Shown here: piece by piece, positions 17,543 through 28,140 of the stretch
Layout of the letters: each line of letters opens with the position of its first letter
How positions within the stretch are numbered: the first letter of the stretch is position 1
NCBI RefSeq assembly: GCF_029964055.1
Contig: NZ_CP124836.1
Coordinates: forward strand, 2,170,001 to 2,234,000
Direction of reading: 5' to 3'
Length of the DNA stretch: 64,000 nucleotides
Source: Arthrobacter sp. EM1
GTDB lineage: Bacteria > Actinomycetota > Actinomycetes > Actinomycetales > Micrococcaceae
Made by a program: the position numbers and the translations under genes
The notes under the pieces: model-generated
The model's input: the letters and a program-made list of their open reading frames with translations, nothing else
Databases searched by the model: none
Told to the model about the DNA's origin: nothing

Positions 17543-19852
17543 TTAGCCGCGTTCAAGGAACGCCTCCTTTTCCGGATTGAGGTATTCGTCGATTGCCGCG
17601 GCGAGGTCGGGGTGGGACTCCAGCGACGGGTCCGCGCCGACAATGCGCCACGCGTCCTGCCGCGCCCGGACGATCACGTCCTCGTGTTCCAGGACCCGCA
17701 GGAGCTTCAGCGTGGAACGGCCGCCGGACTGGGAGGCGCCCAGGATGTCGCCCTCCCGGCGCAGCTTGAGGTCCTCCTGGGAAAGTTCAAAGCCGTCGGT
17801 GGTCGCGGCGACGGCGTCGAGGCGGCGCCGGCTCGGATGGCCCGGTTCCAGCGTGGTCACGAGCAGGCACATACCCGGGAGCCCGCCGCGGCCCACCCGG
17901 CCGCGGAGTTGGTGGAGCTGGGAGATACCGAAGCGGTCCGCGTCAAGAATGACCATAAGGGTGGCGTTGTGCACATCCACACCCACCTCGATCACTGTTG
18001 TGGAGACCAGGAGCTTGGTTTGGTTGGCGGTGAAAGAGGCCATGGTGCCGGACTTGAGCACCGGGTCCTGCCGGCCGTGCAGCGGCGCCACGCTGACCCC
18101 GGCCAGGGCCGGTTCGTCGCGGAGCTGTTCGACGACGCCGGTGACGGATGCCAGTTCACGTGCGCCATTGTCGCCCGCGAGGTCAGCGTCGGACGGTTCG
18201 GCTTCGCCGGGACTGAAGTCGCCGTCGTCGTCCGAGCCGATTTTGGGACAGACGATATAGACCTGGTGGCCGGCGTCGATCTCTTCCCGGGAGCGCGTCC
18301 AGATTCGCGTGGCCCAGGCCGGGTGCTCGGCGAGCCCGACGACGTGCGTGGTGATCGGCGCGCGGCCGGCCGGTAGTTCGTCGAGGACGGAGGTTTCCAG
18401 GTCGCCGAACACTGTCATGGCCACTGTCCTCGGGATGGGCGTGGCGGTCATGACCAGCAGGTGCGGGGGTTTGCTGGCTTTGGACCGGAGCGCGTCGCGT
18501 TGTTCGACGCCGAAGCGGTGCTGCTCATCGACCACGATCAGGCCCAGGTCGTAGAAGGAGACGTTGTCGCTGAGCAGGGCATGGGTGCCGATAATGATCC
18601 CGGCGTTCCCGGAGGCGGCATCCAACATTGCTTGTTTCCGGGCTGCCGTGGGCATGGAGCCGGTGAGCAGCGTGACCTGGACGGCGTCCGTGCCACCCAG
18701 CAGCCCATCCCGGGACAGCGGGCCGAGTGTGCGGCGGATCGAATCGAAGTGCTGCGCGGCGAGGACCTCGGTGGGCGCCAGCAGGGCAGCCTGTCCCCCC
18801 GCATCAACCACCTGCAGCATGGCGCGCAGGGCCACAATCGTTTTTCCGGAGCCGACTTCGCCCTGCAGCAGGCGGTTCATCGGCGAGTCCTGGGCGAGCT
18901 CCGCGGCCAGCGTCTTGCCGACGGCGGCCTGGCCGGCGGTCAGCGTGAACGGCAACTGCCGGTCAAAGGCTGTCAGCAGGCCGTCCGCGAGGGGCCGGCG
19001 GGCGGTGGCTTCCTCCGCGGCGAGCTGGGCCCGGCGCCGGGCGAGCGCGGACTGGAGCACCAGCGCTTCCTGGTAGCGGAACCGGTCCTGTGCGTGCTGC
19101 CAGTCCGCGTTCCCTTGCGGGGCATGGATGAGCCGGTAGGCCTCCGCGATCGGCAGGAAGTGCTCCCGGTCCGCGATCTCCGCCGGCAACGGGTCCGGGA
19201 CTGCGTCGAGGTCTGCGGTGTCCAGCAGCGTCTCGATGACTTTCTGGATGGACCAGCTGGTGAGCTTGGCGGTGGCCGGATACACCGGGATAGGCATGGC
19301 CGCGAGCATTTCCGGATCCTTGCCCGGAGCTTCAGGGTCCTCGTCCAGCAGCAGGAAATCAGGGTTGGTCAGCCCCAGGGCACCGGCGTAGCGGGTGACC
19401 TTGCCGGAGAACAAAGCGCGCCGGCCCGGCAGCAGTGCGGCCTTGGCCCGGAAACCGTTGAAAAAACTTACCTTCAGGGTGCCGGGGAGCCCGGTCCCGG
19501 CGTCGTCGGAAATCACGACGTCGGTCAGGGAACCACGGCGGGCGCGCATCGACCGGGTGCTGCTGGAGACGACCCGGGCGATGAGGGTAACGTCCTCGTC
19601 GAGCGGGACCTCACTGATCGGGGTGAGTTCGCCGCGGTCCAGGTAGCGGCGGGGGAAGTAATTCAGCAGACCGCCAACCGTGGTGATGCCGAGATGCTTT
19701 TCGATCACCGTCGCCGAACGCTTGCCGATCCGGCGTTCCAGGCCCAGCCCGAGTTCGGTGGTGCCCGGTTCGGTGGCGCCCAGTTCGGTGGCGCCCAGTT
19801 CGGTGGTGCCCAGATCGGTGGTGCCCGGTTCGGTGCCGGGTTTAGCGTTCAT
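17543..19852 (-). CDS. recG: ATP-dependent DNA helicase RecG
   Basis: Superfamily 2 helicase that remodels stalled forks and branched DNA. The 769-aa protein has an N-terminal wedge/OB domain (GGLLNYFPRRYLDRGEL), Walker A GEVGSGKT, DEQHRFG (DExH box), motif III MTATPIPRT and the C-terminal STTVIEVGVDVHNA...QLRGRVGRGG. The first ~35 residues are an unusual repetitive tail built of G(T/A)TE(L/P) units encoded by a 15-bp tandem repeat. The ATG at 19852 lies 11 nt inside the upstream DAK2 gene, supporting this start and coupling. rsmD follows. Confidence 0.95.
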   Translation of the reverse strand: MNAKPGTEPGTTDLGTTELGATELGATEPGTTELGLGLERRIGKRSATVIEKHLGITTVGGLLNYFPRRYLDRGELTPISEVPLDEDVTLIARVVSSSTRSMRARRGSLTDVVISDDAGTGLPGTLKVSFFNGFRAKAALLPGRRALFSGKVTRYAGALGLTNPDFLLLDEDPEAPGKDPEMLAAMPIPVYPATAKLTSWSIQKVIETLLDTADLDAVPDPLPAEIADREHFLPIAEAYRLIHAPQGNADWQHAQDRFRYQEALVLQSALARRRAQLAAEEATARRPLADGLLTAFDRQLPFTLTAGQAAVGKTLAAELAQDSPMNRLLQGEVGSGKTIVALRAMLQVVDAGGQAALLAPTEVLAAQHFDSIRRTLGPLSRDGLLGGTDAVQVTLLTGSMPTAARKQAMLDAASGNAGIIIGTHALLSDNVSFYDLGLIVVDEQHRFGVEQRDALRSKASKPPHLLVMTATPIPRTVAMTVFGDLETSVLDELPAGRAPITTHVVGLAEHPAWATRIWTRSREEIDAGHQVYIVCPKIGSDDDGDFSPGEAEPSDADLAGDNGARELASVTGVVEQLRDEPALAGVSVAPLHGRQDPVLKSGTMASFTANQTKLLVSTTVIEVGVDVHNATLMVILDADRFGISQLHQLRGRVGRGGLPGMCLLVTTLEPGHPSRRRLDAVAATTDGFELSQEDLKLRREGDILGASQSGGRSTLKLLRVLEHEDVIVRARQDAWRIVGADPSLESHPDLAAAIDEYLNPEKEAFLERG
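19753..19840. repeat. 15-bp tandem repeat encoding the RecG N-terminal tail
   Basis: Five complete 15-bp units starting with G(T/A)TCGGTGG (19753-19827) plus a partial sixth. On the minus strand they encode successive pentapeptides such as GTTEL, GATEL and GATEP. The units are in phase with the recG frame, so copy-number changes would not disrupt the gene. Confidence 0.9.
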
Positions 19853-20948
19853 ATCCGTCGGCGGCCTGTCCTGCGGGTTCCCGGGGACCTGCGTCGTGCG
19901 GTTCGGCCTCCAATTCGGCCTCCGGCAGGGCGAGTTCTGACACGCTGATATCCGAGGGTTCGCCGAGGGCCCGGATCAGGGCCATGGCAAGTGCTGCCTC
20001 GGGCACATGGACGTGGACCCGCCAGCGGTATGCCCCGTTTGCGTCGGCGGTAGCGCCGGCCTGGCTCATGATGACGGACTCGCCGATTTCGTCGAGCCGC
20101 TGCCGCATCGTTGCAGCGTCGAGCGGCGAGAGCGTGATGGTGCACATAACTTCCACACCTTCGTCCCGCGGCATACCGGCATGGATGTGCGGGTCCTGCA
20201 CGTCGTAGCCGTGCAGGCCGTCCAGGAGCTGGTCCTGGAGTTCCTCGCCGAGCACGGCGGAACGGAGGCAGTCGAGGATCAGCAGCATCCCCACGCCGCC
20301 GGCGTCCACCACGTGCGCTGCGTGCAGGGCCTCCAGCTGCCCTTCGGTGCGGACCACGGCCGCCAGCGCCGCTTCGACTGCGGCATCCAGGGCCAGGCCC
20401 AGGGCGTGGTTGCTGTCGTCACCGTTATGCTCGGCGTCCACTGTCGCGGCCGCGCGGGCGGCGGCTTCCATCACGGACAGCATGGTTCCCGGAACCGGAT
20501 CACTTAGCGCGGACCAGGCCCGGAGCTGGGCGCGGTTCAAGGCAGCGGCAAACAGCGGTGCGCTGAGCCGGTGGTGGCCGGCAAGCGGTTCGGCTGCGGC
20601 GCAGAGGAACACGGCGAACAGGGTGCCTGAGTTGCCGCGGGCCTGCTCCATGGCGGCCAGGCCGGCGCGGGACAGTACGGCCCCGACGTCGTTCTGCGCC
20701 GGGTCCGGCGGGCCGAAGGAGTGGATCGCCGGATCCGCGCTGATCACGGGCAGCGCGGAGGTGTCCAGGCAGTGCAGTGCCTGGGCAGCGGCCCGGACCG
20801 TGAGGTAAAGGTTCGTGCCGGTGTCGCCGTCGGCGACCGGAAAGATGTTGATGGCGTTCAGGCGGTCGCTGTGGTTTCCAAGCGTCGTTTCTGCCTTGCC
20901 CAACCACCGCTTCATCGCTTGCGCGTTGGCGGCAATTTTAGTCTGCAA
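19842..20948 (-). CDS. DAK2 domain-containing protein
   Basis: Contains a DAK2 (dihydroxyacetone-kinase L-subunit-like) domain with the metal/phosphate motif INIFPVADGDTGTNLYLT (residues ~33-50), as in DhaL and FakA. The 368-aa length is shorter than FakA (about 550 aa) but similar to actinobacterial DAK2 proteins encoded upstream of recG. A role in phosphorylating a fatty acid or glycerone-like substrate is possible but not shown. The TTG start at 20948 overlaps the thiL stop by 11 nt. The 3' end overlaps recG by 11 nt. Confidence 0.82.
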   Translation of the reverse strand: MQTKIAANAQAMKRWLGKAETTLGNHSDRLNAINIFPVADGDTGTNLYLTVRAAAQALHCLDTSALPVISADPAIHSFGPPDPAQNDVGAVLSRAGLAAMEQARGNSGTLFAVFLCAAAEPLAGHHRLSAPLFAAALNRAQLRAWSALSDPVPGTMLSVMEAAARAAATVDAEHNGDDSNHALGLALDAAVEAALAAVVRTEGQLEALHAAHVVDAGGVGMLLILDCLRSAVLGEELQDQLLDGLHGYDVQDPHIHAGMPRDEGVEVMCTITLSPLDAATMRQRLDEIGESVIMSQAGATADANGAYRWRVHVHVPEAALAMALIRALGEPSDISVSELALPEAELEAEPHDAGPREPAGQAADGYER

Positions 20949-21984
20949 AGTGATCCCATCCCACAGTGTCAGCGGGCCTGCCCGCTATTGTCACGCCCGT
21001 GCTGTCCGTTGGTGCAAGGGCCCCTACCGAGCCTAGCGCAGTGAAACCGTGAGGCAGCTGAACGCCCGGCGGGAATGTGGCAAGCAATCCGTGATCCTCT
21101 CCGCCGCCCAGCACCCAGTCCAGCGGATCTGTGCGGAGCAGGTCGGCGGCCGGCCGGAGCGGGCCGGCCAGGACCTTCAAAACCGACGAGTCAAGGTTCA
21201 GCACAACGTGGCTGGCAGCTGCCAGCCGGTTGCCGTCTCGGACCAGCCCATCGGAAATGTCCATCATGGCCGTGGCCCCGCAGTCCCTGGCCAGCGGTCC
21301 CGCCGCGAGCGGCGGCAGGGGCCGGCACTGGGTGTCCAGGAGGGCGCGCTGCTCCTGGCTCAGCTCCCCGACGGGCGTTGTGGATTCCAACAGCGCCAAA
21401 CCTGCTGCCGCCCGCCCCACCGTGCCGGCCAGCGCCAGGGTGTCCCCCGGGCGGGCGCCGGACCGCAGCACGGCCGCCTTGCCGTCAAGGGTGCCGAGGA
21501 TCGCGACGCTGACCGCGAGTTCGCGGCCCCGGCCCAGGTCTCCCCCGGCCACGGCACAGTCCGGGGCGCCCAGTTCCCGGATGCCGGCGCTGATTCCGTC
21601 GGCGAAGTCCTCGACCCAGGCGACACGGGTGTCCGGGGGCATCGTGAGGCTGACGACGAGGGAGGTGGCCCGGGCCCCCATGGCGTTGATGTCGCTGAGG
21701 TTTTGTGCGGCGGCCTTCCAGCCGACGTCGTAGCCGGTGGTCCGGTAGCCGTTGTTCCACTCCAGGCGGAAGTCCTGGTCGACCACCTGCGTGTCGATGC
21801 TGAGGACCGTCCGGCCATCCGGCGCGGCCACAATCGCGGCGTCGTCGCCGGGGCCCAGGATCAGGGACGGGTTGTGCGCCTGGCCGTAGTGCAGGCGCGG
21901 GAAGATCCGCTCCAGGAGCTGGGACTCGGAGAGCTCCGCGACGGTCAGCGGGTCAGGGACGTGGTCAGGGACGTATTCGGGCAC
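20938..21984 (-). CDS. thiL: Thiamine-monophosphate kinase
   Basis: Phosphorylates thiamine phosphate to the cofactor thiamine diphosphate. The 348-aa protein has the characteristic LGPGDDAAIV (Mg-ATP binding), a signature near VGWKAAAQNLSDINAMGA, and MMDISDGLVRDGNRLA. The start is GTG at 21984; a short direct repeat (GTCCCTGACCAC) encodes the variable VPDHVPD N-terminus. It is the first gene of thiL-DAK2-recG-rsmD, each overlapping or close to the next. Confidence 0.93.
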   Translation of the reverse strand: MPEYVPDHVPDPLTVAELSESQLLERIFPRLHYGQAHNPSLILGPGDDAAIVAAPDGRTVLSIDTQVVDQDFRLEWNNGYRTTGYDVGWKAAAQNLSDINAMGARATSLVVSLTMPPDTRVAWVEDFADGISAGIRELGAPDCAVAGGDLGRGRELAVSVAILGTLDGKAAVLRSGARPGDTLALAGTVGRAAAGLALLESTTPVGELSQEQRALLDTQCRPLPPLAAGPLARDCGATAMMDISDGLVRDGNRLAAASHVVLNLDSSVLKVLAGPLRPAADLLRTDPLDWVLGGGEDHGLLATFPPGVQLPHGFTALGSVGALAPTDSTGVTIAGRPADTVGWDHFAD

Positions 21985-22032
21985 AGCACAACGCTACCGC
22001 GGGGGTCCGACGGCGGCGGGCGCGTGTCCGGG

Positions 22033-23445
22033 TCAGCGGCACGCAAGGTACTCCCGGAGCCGCTGAGCGGCTGCGGGTGGCTGGTAGCCCTGAGACGCCA
22101 TTTTGCCGCCCTGGAGGGTGCTGTTGAGCGGCCTGGGGGCAGCGTTCTTCCCTTGAAAGTATTCACTGCTGCTCACGCCCGTGACGCCGCCCCGGGAACT
22201 GCCGCTCAGCTCGTAAACGTTGGCGGCGATGTCCGCCCACGACTGCGGTTCGCCGTCGTTGGTGAGGTTGTAGGTCCCGAAGGGCGCGCCCGACTCCAGG
22301 AGGTGCCGGATGCCGGCGGCGATGTCCTCGGTGAAGCTGAGCCGGCCGATCTGGTCGTTGACGACCGACGGCGCAATTCCCCGTGCCGCCAGGGATGCCA
22401 TGGTGCGGACGAAGTTGTTGCCCTCCCCGATCACCCAGCTGGTCCGCACGATGTAGTGCCGCGGCACCACGGAAACGACGGCGTCGCCTGCGGCTTTGGT
22501 CTGCCCGTACACCCCCAGCGGGGAGAACCCCTCGTCTTCCGGGTGCGTCTCGGCGGTGCCGTCGAAGACGTAGTCCGACGAGACGTGCACGAGTACCAGG
22601 TCGTGGTCGACGGCGGTCCGGGCCAGGCGGGTGACGGCGGTGACGTTGACGGTCCAGGCGGCCCTGCGGCCGTCTGGGGTTTCGGCCGCGTCGACTGCGG
22701 TGTATGCGGCGGCGTTGATGATCGTGGAGTAGTTTTTCCAGTTCCGGGCCTCAAACGCGTCCGCGCTGCCGAGGTCAAACTCGGTGCGGCCGGCGAACTC
22801 AACGGAAGTGTCCCCGTCGTAGAGTTCCCGCAGCGCCTTGCCGAGCTGGCCGTCGGCGCCGAGGACGAGGGTCTTCTTCGGCGGCATCGGGACGACATCC
22901 TTTAGCCGGGGGTGGGCCTTGTCCTTGTCGGAGAGTTCGGCCTCCTCCAGCGGCACGGGCCAGTCGATCGCGGCGCTCTCGTCGGCGAGGTTCAGGAACG
23001 TGTACTGGCCCTGGGCGTCGGCGGACCAGTGGTCGTTGACCAGGTAGGTGTAGGCGGTGTTGTCCGCCAGGGTCTGGAAGGCATTGCCGACACCGCGGGG
23101 GATAAAAATGGCTTGGCTGGCATCGAGTTCGGCCGTGAACACGGCACCGAAGGAGGCACCCTCGCGCAGGTCAACCCAGGCACCGAATATCCGGCCGGTG
23201 GCGACCGAAATGAATTTATCCCATGGTTCGGCATGGATCCCGCGGGTGGTTCCGGCCTTTTCGTTGAACGAGATGTTGTTCTGCACCGGCCGGAAGTCCG
23301 GCAGGCCCAGGGCCACCATTTTTTCCCGCTGCCAGTTCTCCTTGAACCAGCCCCGGTTGTCGCCGTGGACCGGAAGGTCGTAGAGGACGACGCCGGGAAT
23401 CGGGGTTTCGTGCGCGGTGAGCTTTTTCGAGAACTCGATCGACAT
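22033..23445 (-). CDS. rmlCD: Fused dTDP-4-dehydrorhamnose 3,5-epimerase / reductase (RmlC-RmlD)
   Basis: Last two steps of dTDP-L-rhamnose synthesis in one 470-aa chain. Residues ~1-185 are an RmlC cupin: PVHGDNRGWFKENW, RGIHAEPWDKF with the catalytic His, and IPRGVGNAFQTL. After a short linker (PPKK), residues ~192-470 are RmlD, an extended SDR: LVLGADGQLGKAL, VHVSSDYVFDGT, YGQTKAAGD (Y-x3-K) and RTSWVIGEG. The order and completeness suggest both activities are kept. It follows rmlB on the same strand with a 3-nt gap. The product supplies rhamnose for cell-wall polymers. Confidence 0.9.
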   Translation of the reverse strand: MSIEFSKKLTAHETPIPGVVLYDLPVHGDNRGWFKENWQREKMVALGLPDFRPVQNNISFNEKAGTTRGIHAEPWDKFISVATGRIFGAWVDLREGASFGAVFTAELDASQAIFIPRGVGNAFQTLADNTAYTYLVNDHWSADAQGQYTFLNLADESAAIDWPVPLEEAELSDKDKAHPRLKDVVPMPPKKTLVLGADGQLGKALRELYDGDTSVEFAGRTEFDLGSADAFEARNWKNYSTIINAAAYTAVDAAETPDGRRAAWTVNVTAVTRLARTAVDHDLVLVHVSSDYVFDGTAETHPEDEGFSPLGVYGQTKAAGDAVVSVVPRHYIVRTSWVIGEGNNFVRTMASLAARGIAPSVVNDQIGRLSFTEDIAAGIRHLLESGAPFGTYNLTNDGEPQSWADIAANVYELSGSSRGGVTGVSSSEYFQGKNAAPRPLNSTLQGGKMASQGYQPPAAAQRLREYLACR

Positions 23446-23448
23446 AAT

Positions 23449-24450
<1,002 letters not shown>

Positions 24451-24500
24451 TCAGACCCTACCTGTTGCGCTTGTTCCCAGAAACAAGAAAGGATGTGCCC

Positions 24501-25358
24501 ATGCGCGGAATCATTCTGGCCGGGGGAACAGGGTCACGGCTTCATCCCATTACCTTCGGGATCAGCAAACAGCTCGTCCCGGTCTACGACAAGCCGATGA
24601 TCTACTATCCGCTGTCCACCCTCATTCTGGCCGGAATCAGTGACATCCTGATTATCACCGCACCACAGGATGCCGAGCCGTTCCGCCGGCTATTGGGCGA
24701 CGGCTCGCAATTCGGGATCTCCATCAGTTACAAAGTCCAGCCGTCCCCTGACGGCCTTGCCCAGGCCTTCATCTTGGGTGAGGCTCATATCGGCAACGAT
24801 TCGGTGGCACTGGTCCTTGGCGACAACATCTTCTATGGCCCCGGAATGGGTACCCAACTGGCAAAGTACACGGACGTAGATGGTGGTTCCGTGTTTGGAT
24901 ACTGGGTGCAGGATCCTGGGGCCTACGGCGTCGTCGAGTTTGACGGTTCCGGTCGGGTGCTGACACTAGAGGAGAAGCCCCTAAAGCCCAGGAGCAACTA
25001 CGCAGTACCGGGGCTCTATTTTTACGACAACAGCGTCATTGAGATTGCCCGCGAACTTAAACCGTCGCCCCGTGGCGAGCTCGAAATCACGGACGTGAAC
25101 AAGGCGTATCTTGGCCTGGACAAGCTCCATGTCGAGATCCTCCCCCGGGGAACGGCCTGGCTGGACACCGGAACGTTCGATGATCTCAATGATGCCTCAA
25201 ATTTCGTCCGGACTGTCCAGAAGCGCCAGGGACTGATCATCGGTGCGCCCGAAGAAACCTCGTGGCGCCTGGGATTCCTCAGTGACGACGAGCTGCGGGC
25301 CAGGGGCGAGCCCCTTGTGAAGAGCGGCTATGGCTCCTACCTGCTTGGGCTGTTGTAA
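24501..25358 (+). CDS. rmlA: Glucose-1-phosphate thymidylyltransferase
   Basis: Makes dTDP-glucose from glucose-1-phosphate and dTTP, the entry step to dTDP-rhamnose. The 285-aa protein starts [14 protein letters not shown] and has [32 protein letters not shown] and [20 protein letters not shown] 24501 is chosen because AAAGGA lies 7 nt upstream and the nucleotide-binding strand follows at once; an in-frame start at 24465 would add 12 unconserved residues. With rmlB and rmlCD it completes the four activities. Confidence 0.94.
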   Translation: MRGIILAGGTGSRLHPITFGISKQLVPVYDKPMIYYPLSTLILAGISDILIITAPQDAEPFRRLLGDGSQFGISISYKVQPSPDGLAQAFILGEAHIGNDSVALVLGDNIFYGPGMGTQLAKYTDVDGGSVFGYWVQDPGAYGVVEFDGSGRVLTLEEKPLKPRSNYAVPGLYFYDNSVIEIARELKPSPRGELEITDVNKAYLGLDKLHVEILPRGTAWLDTGTFDDLNDASNFVRTVQKRQGLIIGAPEETSWRLGFLSDDELRARGEPLVKSGYGSYLLGLL

Positions 25359-25431
25359 GCGTCCCGGCGATCTCCGCGAAGTGTATGCCGGGGTGGCGGG
25401 ACGGGCCGTGCCGCAGGGATAGGCTTAACCA

Positions 25432-25944
25432 ATGCAGCACTTCCGTTTCCCGGCCCCGGCACGTCCGCTCCGAATTCTTGCCGCGGCGGCCATCGCCGGG
25501 GTCCTGCTGAGTGCGTGCTCCCCGGTAGTCGACGTCGCGCCCGCCAAGGATGCTGCCAACGCCGCGTGCGCCCCCATGATGGTGGCGCTGCCGGATGCGA
25601 TTGGTGACGCCAAGCTGCGCAAGACCAACAGCCAGGCCACCGCCGCCTGGGGTGACCCGTCCCTGCTGGTCCTGCGCTGCGGGGTTAACGTTCCCGGGCC
25701 GACGACGGACCGCTGCGTCAGCGTGAACGGCGTCGATTGGGTGATCAAGGAAGGCGACCCGGTATGGACCCTGACCACCTTCGGTCGGGAACCAGCCACC
25801 GAAATCCTGCTGGATCCGAACAAGATCAGTTCCGCCACCGTGCTCGCGGACCTCGCGTCCTCCGCATCGAAACTGCCAGCGACGCGGAACTGCGTGGGCC
25901 AGGCGGACCTGCAAAACGCAGAGAACCTGCCGCCAAGCCCGTAG
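25432..25944 (+). CDS. DUF3515 lipoprotein
   Basis: A 170-aa predicted lipoprotein. It has a basic N-terminus, a hydrophobic segment and the lipobox LLSAC with Cys at about residue 27. The mature part (LRCGVNVPGP, CVSVNGVDW, NCVGQADL) matches the actinobacterial DUF3515 family, whose function is unknown. Homologues commonly lie between ddl and thiL. It is convergent with ddl: the two stop codons are one base apart. Confidence 0.8.
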   Translation: MQHFRFPAPARPLRILAAAAIAGVLLSACSPVVDVAPAKDAANAACAPMMVALPDAIGDAKLRKTNSQATAAWGDPSLLVLRCGVNVPGPTTDRCVSVNGVDWVIKEGDPVWTLTTFGREPATEILLDPNKISSATVLADLASSASKLPATRNCVGQADLQNAENLPPSP

Positions 25945-25945
25945 G

Positions 25946-27085
25946 CTAGCGCAGGCCGGTGGTGCGGTGCAGCGCCAGGTAGATCAGTTCGTCGATCAGC
26001 TCCGCGTAGCCCAGGCCTGAGGCTTTCCACATCTGCGGGTACATACTCTTCGGTGTGAATCCGGGCATGGTATTGATTTCGTTGATGATCAGCTCGCCCT
26101 CAGGCGTGTAGAAGAAATCGACCCGGCTCAGTCCCTCGGCTCCAACGGCGTCGAACGCAACGGCGGCAAGCTCGCGGACCCGGGCGATGGCTTCGTCCGG
26201 GAGATCTGCCGGGCAGCTGAGCTCGGCGGCGTCGTCGACGTATTTAGCATTGAAGTCATAAAACTCATGCCCGCCGCCGGCCACGGCAATCTCCCCCGGC
26301 ATGGACGTCCGGGGAGCGTCGGTCCCCCGGCCTTCCAGCACTGCGCATTCGATTTCGCGGCCCACGATGCCCGCTTCGATGACGAGTTTCGGGTCGTGCT
26401 CGCGGGCGGCCTCGATTGCGGCATCCAGTCCGTCCAGGGAATCCACCTTGGAGATGCCCATGGATGAGCCGGCCCGTGCCGGCTTCACGAAGACCGGGAA
26501 GCCGAGCCGGTCCACACGCTTGCGGACGGTCTCCGGATCATTGCGCCACTGCCGGTCCGTGACCGCGATGTAGGGACCCACATGGAGCCCGGCGGATTCA
26601 AACACCACTTTCATAAAGTGCTTGTCCATCCCGACGGCGGACGCCAGCACACCGGCGCCGACGTACCGGGTGTCGGAAAGCTCCAGCAAACCCTGAATGG
26701 TACCGTCCTCGCCGAACGGGCCGTGCAGCAGGGGAAACACCACATCCACCGCACCGAGCTCCTGCGGGACAGTGTTCGGTGCGGCCACGATCAGTTGGTA
26801 TTCGCCGCCGATCTCGGCCAGTGCCACCGTCCGGGCCGACGGTGCGACTTCAGGCAGGGAGGACGCCGAAAGTGACCAGTCGCGGGTGTCCCCGGAGGCC
26901 AGCACCCACTGGCCGGACTTGGCGATCCCGATGGGGATGACCTCGTACTTCGCCTGGTCGATGGCGCCGAGCACGCCGGCAGCGGTCACGCAGCTGACCG
27001 CGTGTTCGCTGGACCGGCCGCCGAACAGCACCGCCACTCGGGGCCGGGCGCCCGGGCCCGCTGTGTTCACTTCTTCTTCAGTCAC
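25946..27085 (-). CDS. ddl: D-alanine--D-alanine ligase
   Basis: Forms the D-Ala-D-Ala dipeptide for peptidoglycan. The 379-aa ATP-grasp enzyme has VLFGGRSSEHAVS near the N-terminus, LLHGPFGEDGTIQGLLEL, VFVKPARAGSSMGISKV and FYTPEGELIINEINTMPGF (Mg ligands Glu and Asn). The start is GTG at 27085, 2 nt after the gpsA stop. The C-terminus meets the DUF3515 gene tail to tail. Confidence 0.95.
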   Translation of the reverse strand: MTEEEVNTAGPGARPRVAVLFGGRSSEHAVSCVTAAGVLGAIDQAKYEVIPIGIAKSGQWVLASGDTRDWSLSASSLPEVAPSARTVALAEIGGEYQLIVAAPNTVPQELGAVDVVFPLLHGPFGEDGTIQGLLELSDTRYVGAGVLASAVGMDKHFMKVVFESAGLHVGPYIAVTDRQWRNDPETVRKRVDRLGFPVFVKPARAGSSMGISKVDSLDGLDAAIEAAREHDPKLVIEAGIVGREIECAVLEGRGTDAPRTSMPGEIAVAGGGHEFYDFNAKYVDDAAELSCPADLPDEAIARVRELAAVAFDAVGAEGLSRVDFFYTPEGELIINEINTMPGFTPKSMYPQMWKASGLGYAELIDELIYLALHRTTGLR

Positions 27086-27087
27086 GC

Positions 27088-28140
27088 TCAGTAATCGCCT
27101 TCAGGTTTCAGATCACGGGAGAGCAGCAGCGGCCCCAGTTCATCAACGGACAGTTTTCCGGCCAGGACGGCAACTACTGCCGCGGTGATTGGCATCTCGA
27201 CGCCGAGTTTACCCGCCAGCTCGTGAACGGCCTGCGCCGACTTGATCCCCTCGGCGGTCTGCGTCATTTCAGCTGCCACCTCATCCAGGGTCAGTCCTCT
27301 GCCCAGCAGCCGTCCGGCCGTGTGGTTCCGTGACAACGGCGAGGAACAGGTAGCCACGAGGTCGCCAAGACCGGCCAGTCCGGCCATCGTCTGCGCCTCG
27401 CCGCCCAGCGCCAGGGACAGCCTGGAGGTCTCCGCGAGGCCGCGGGTGATCACCGATGCCTTGGTGTTATCCCCCATTTGCTTGCCCTCGCAGATTCCGA
27501 CGGCCAGGGCGATGATGTTCTTGACGATCCCGCCGATTTCGACGCCGACGACGTCGGCCGTGGTGTACGGGCGGAAATACGGCGCCGTGCAGCTGCGCGC
27601 GATCCAGCCGGCCGCCGCCGCGTCCGAGCAGGCCACCACCGAGGCGGTGGGCTCTTCCCGGGCGATCTCCATCGCCAGGTTGGGGCCGGAGACCACGGCG
27701 ATCCGGTCCGCGGGAATGCCGAGTTCAGCAGAGATTACTTCGCTCATCCGGGCATCGGAGTGGAGCTCGAGTCCCTTCATCAGGGACACCACCAGGGCGC
27801 CCGGCGGTATCAGGGCCGCCCATTCGCGCAGCTGCGGCCGCAGCGTCTGTGCGGGTACGGCCAGGACCACCAGCTCCGCGCCGGCGAGAACCTCGGCGAC
27901 GTCGGTAAACGCGGTGATGCTGGAGGGAAGCGCAATTTCCTTGAGGTACTGCTCATTACGGTGCTTCAGGTTAATCTGTTCCACCACCGCGTTGCGGCGG
28001 CCCCACAGCCGGATTTCCCGCTCAACGCCGGAGGCCGCGGCGGCATCTGCGAGGATCTTGGCGAAGGTGGTTCCCCAGGATCCGGCTCCGAGGACAGCCA
28101 CCCGGCTGGCGGAAGACAGGGCGCGGGTATCCGCCGTCAT
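27088..28140 (-). CDS. gpsA: Glycerol-3-phosphate dehydrogenase [NAD(P)+]
   Basis: Provides sn-glycerol-3-phosphate for phospholipids from dihydroxyacetone phosphate. The 350-aa protein has VAVLGAGSWGTTFAKIL, the LKHRNEQYL loop, the catalytic lysine region SLMKGLE, EIGGIVKNIIALAVGI and LAGLGDLVATC. ATG 28140 forms an ATGA overlap with the plsC stop and directly precedes the Rossmann strand. The longer open frame to 28554 only mirrors plsC. It sits between plsC and ddl, so lipid-precursor genes are linked with wall-precursor genes. Confidence 0.95.
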   Translation of the reverse strand: MTADTRALSSASRVAVLGAGSWGTTFAKILADAAAASGVEREIRLWGRRNAVVEQINLKHRNEQYLKEIALPSSITAFTDVAEVLAGAELVVLAVPAQTLRPQLREWAALIPPGALVVSLMKGLELHSDARMSEVISAELGIPADRIAVVSGPNLAMEIAREEPTASVVACSDAAAAGWIARSCTAPYFRPYTTADVVGVEIGGIVKNIIALAVGICEGKQMGDNTKASVITRGLAETSRLSLALGGEAQTMAGLAGLGDLVATCSSPLSRNHTAGRLLGRGLTLDEVAAEMTQTAEGIKSAQAVHELAGKLGVEMPITAAVVAVLAGKLSVDELGPLLLSRDLKPEGDY

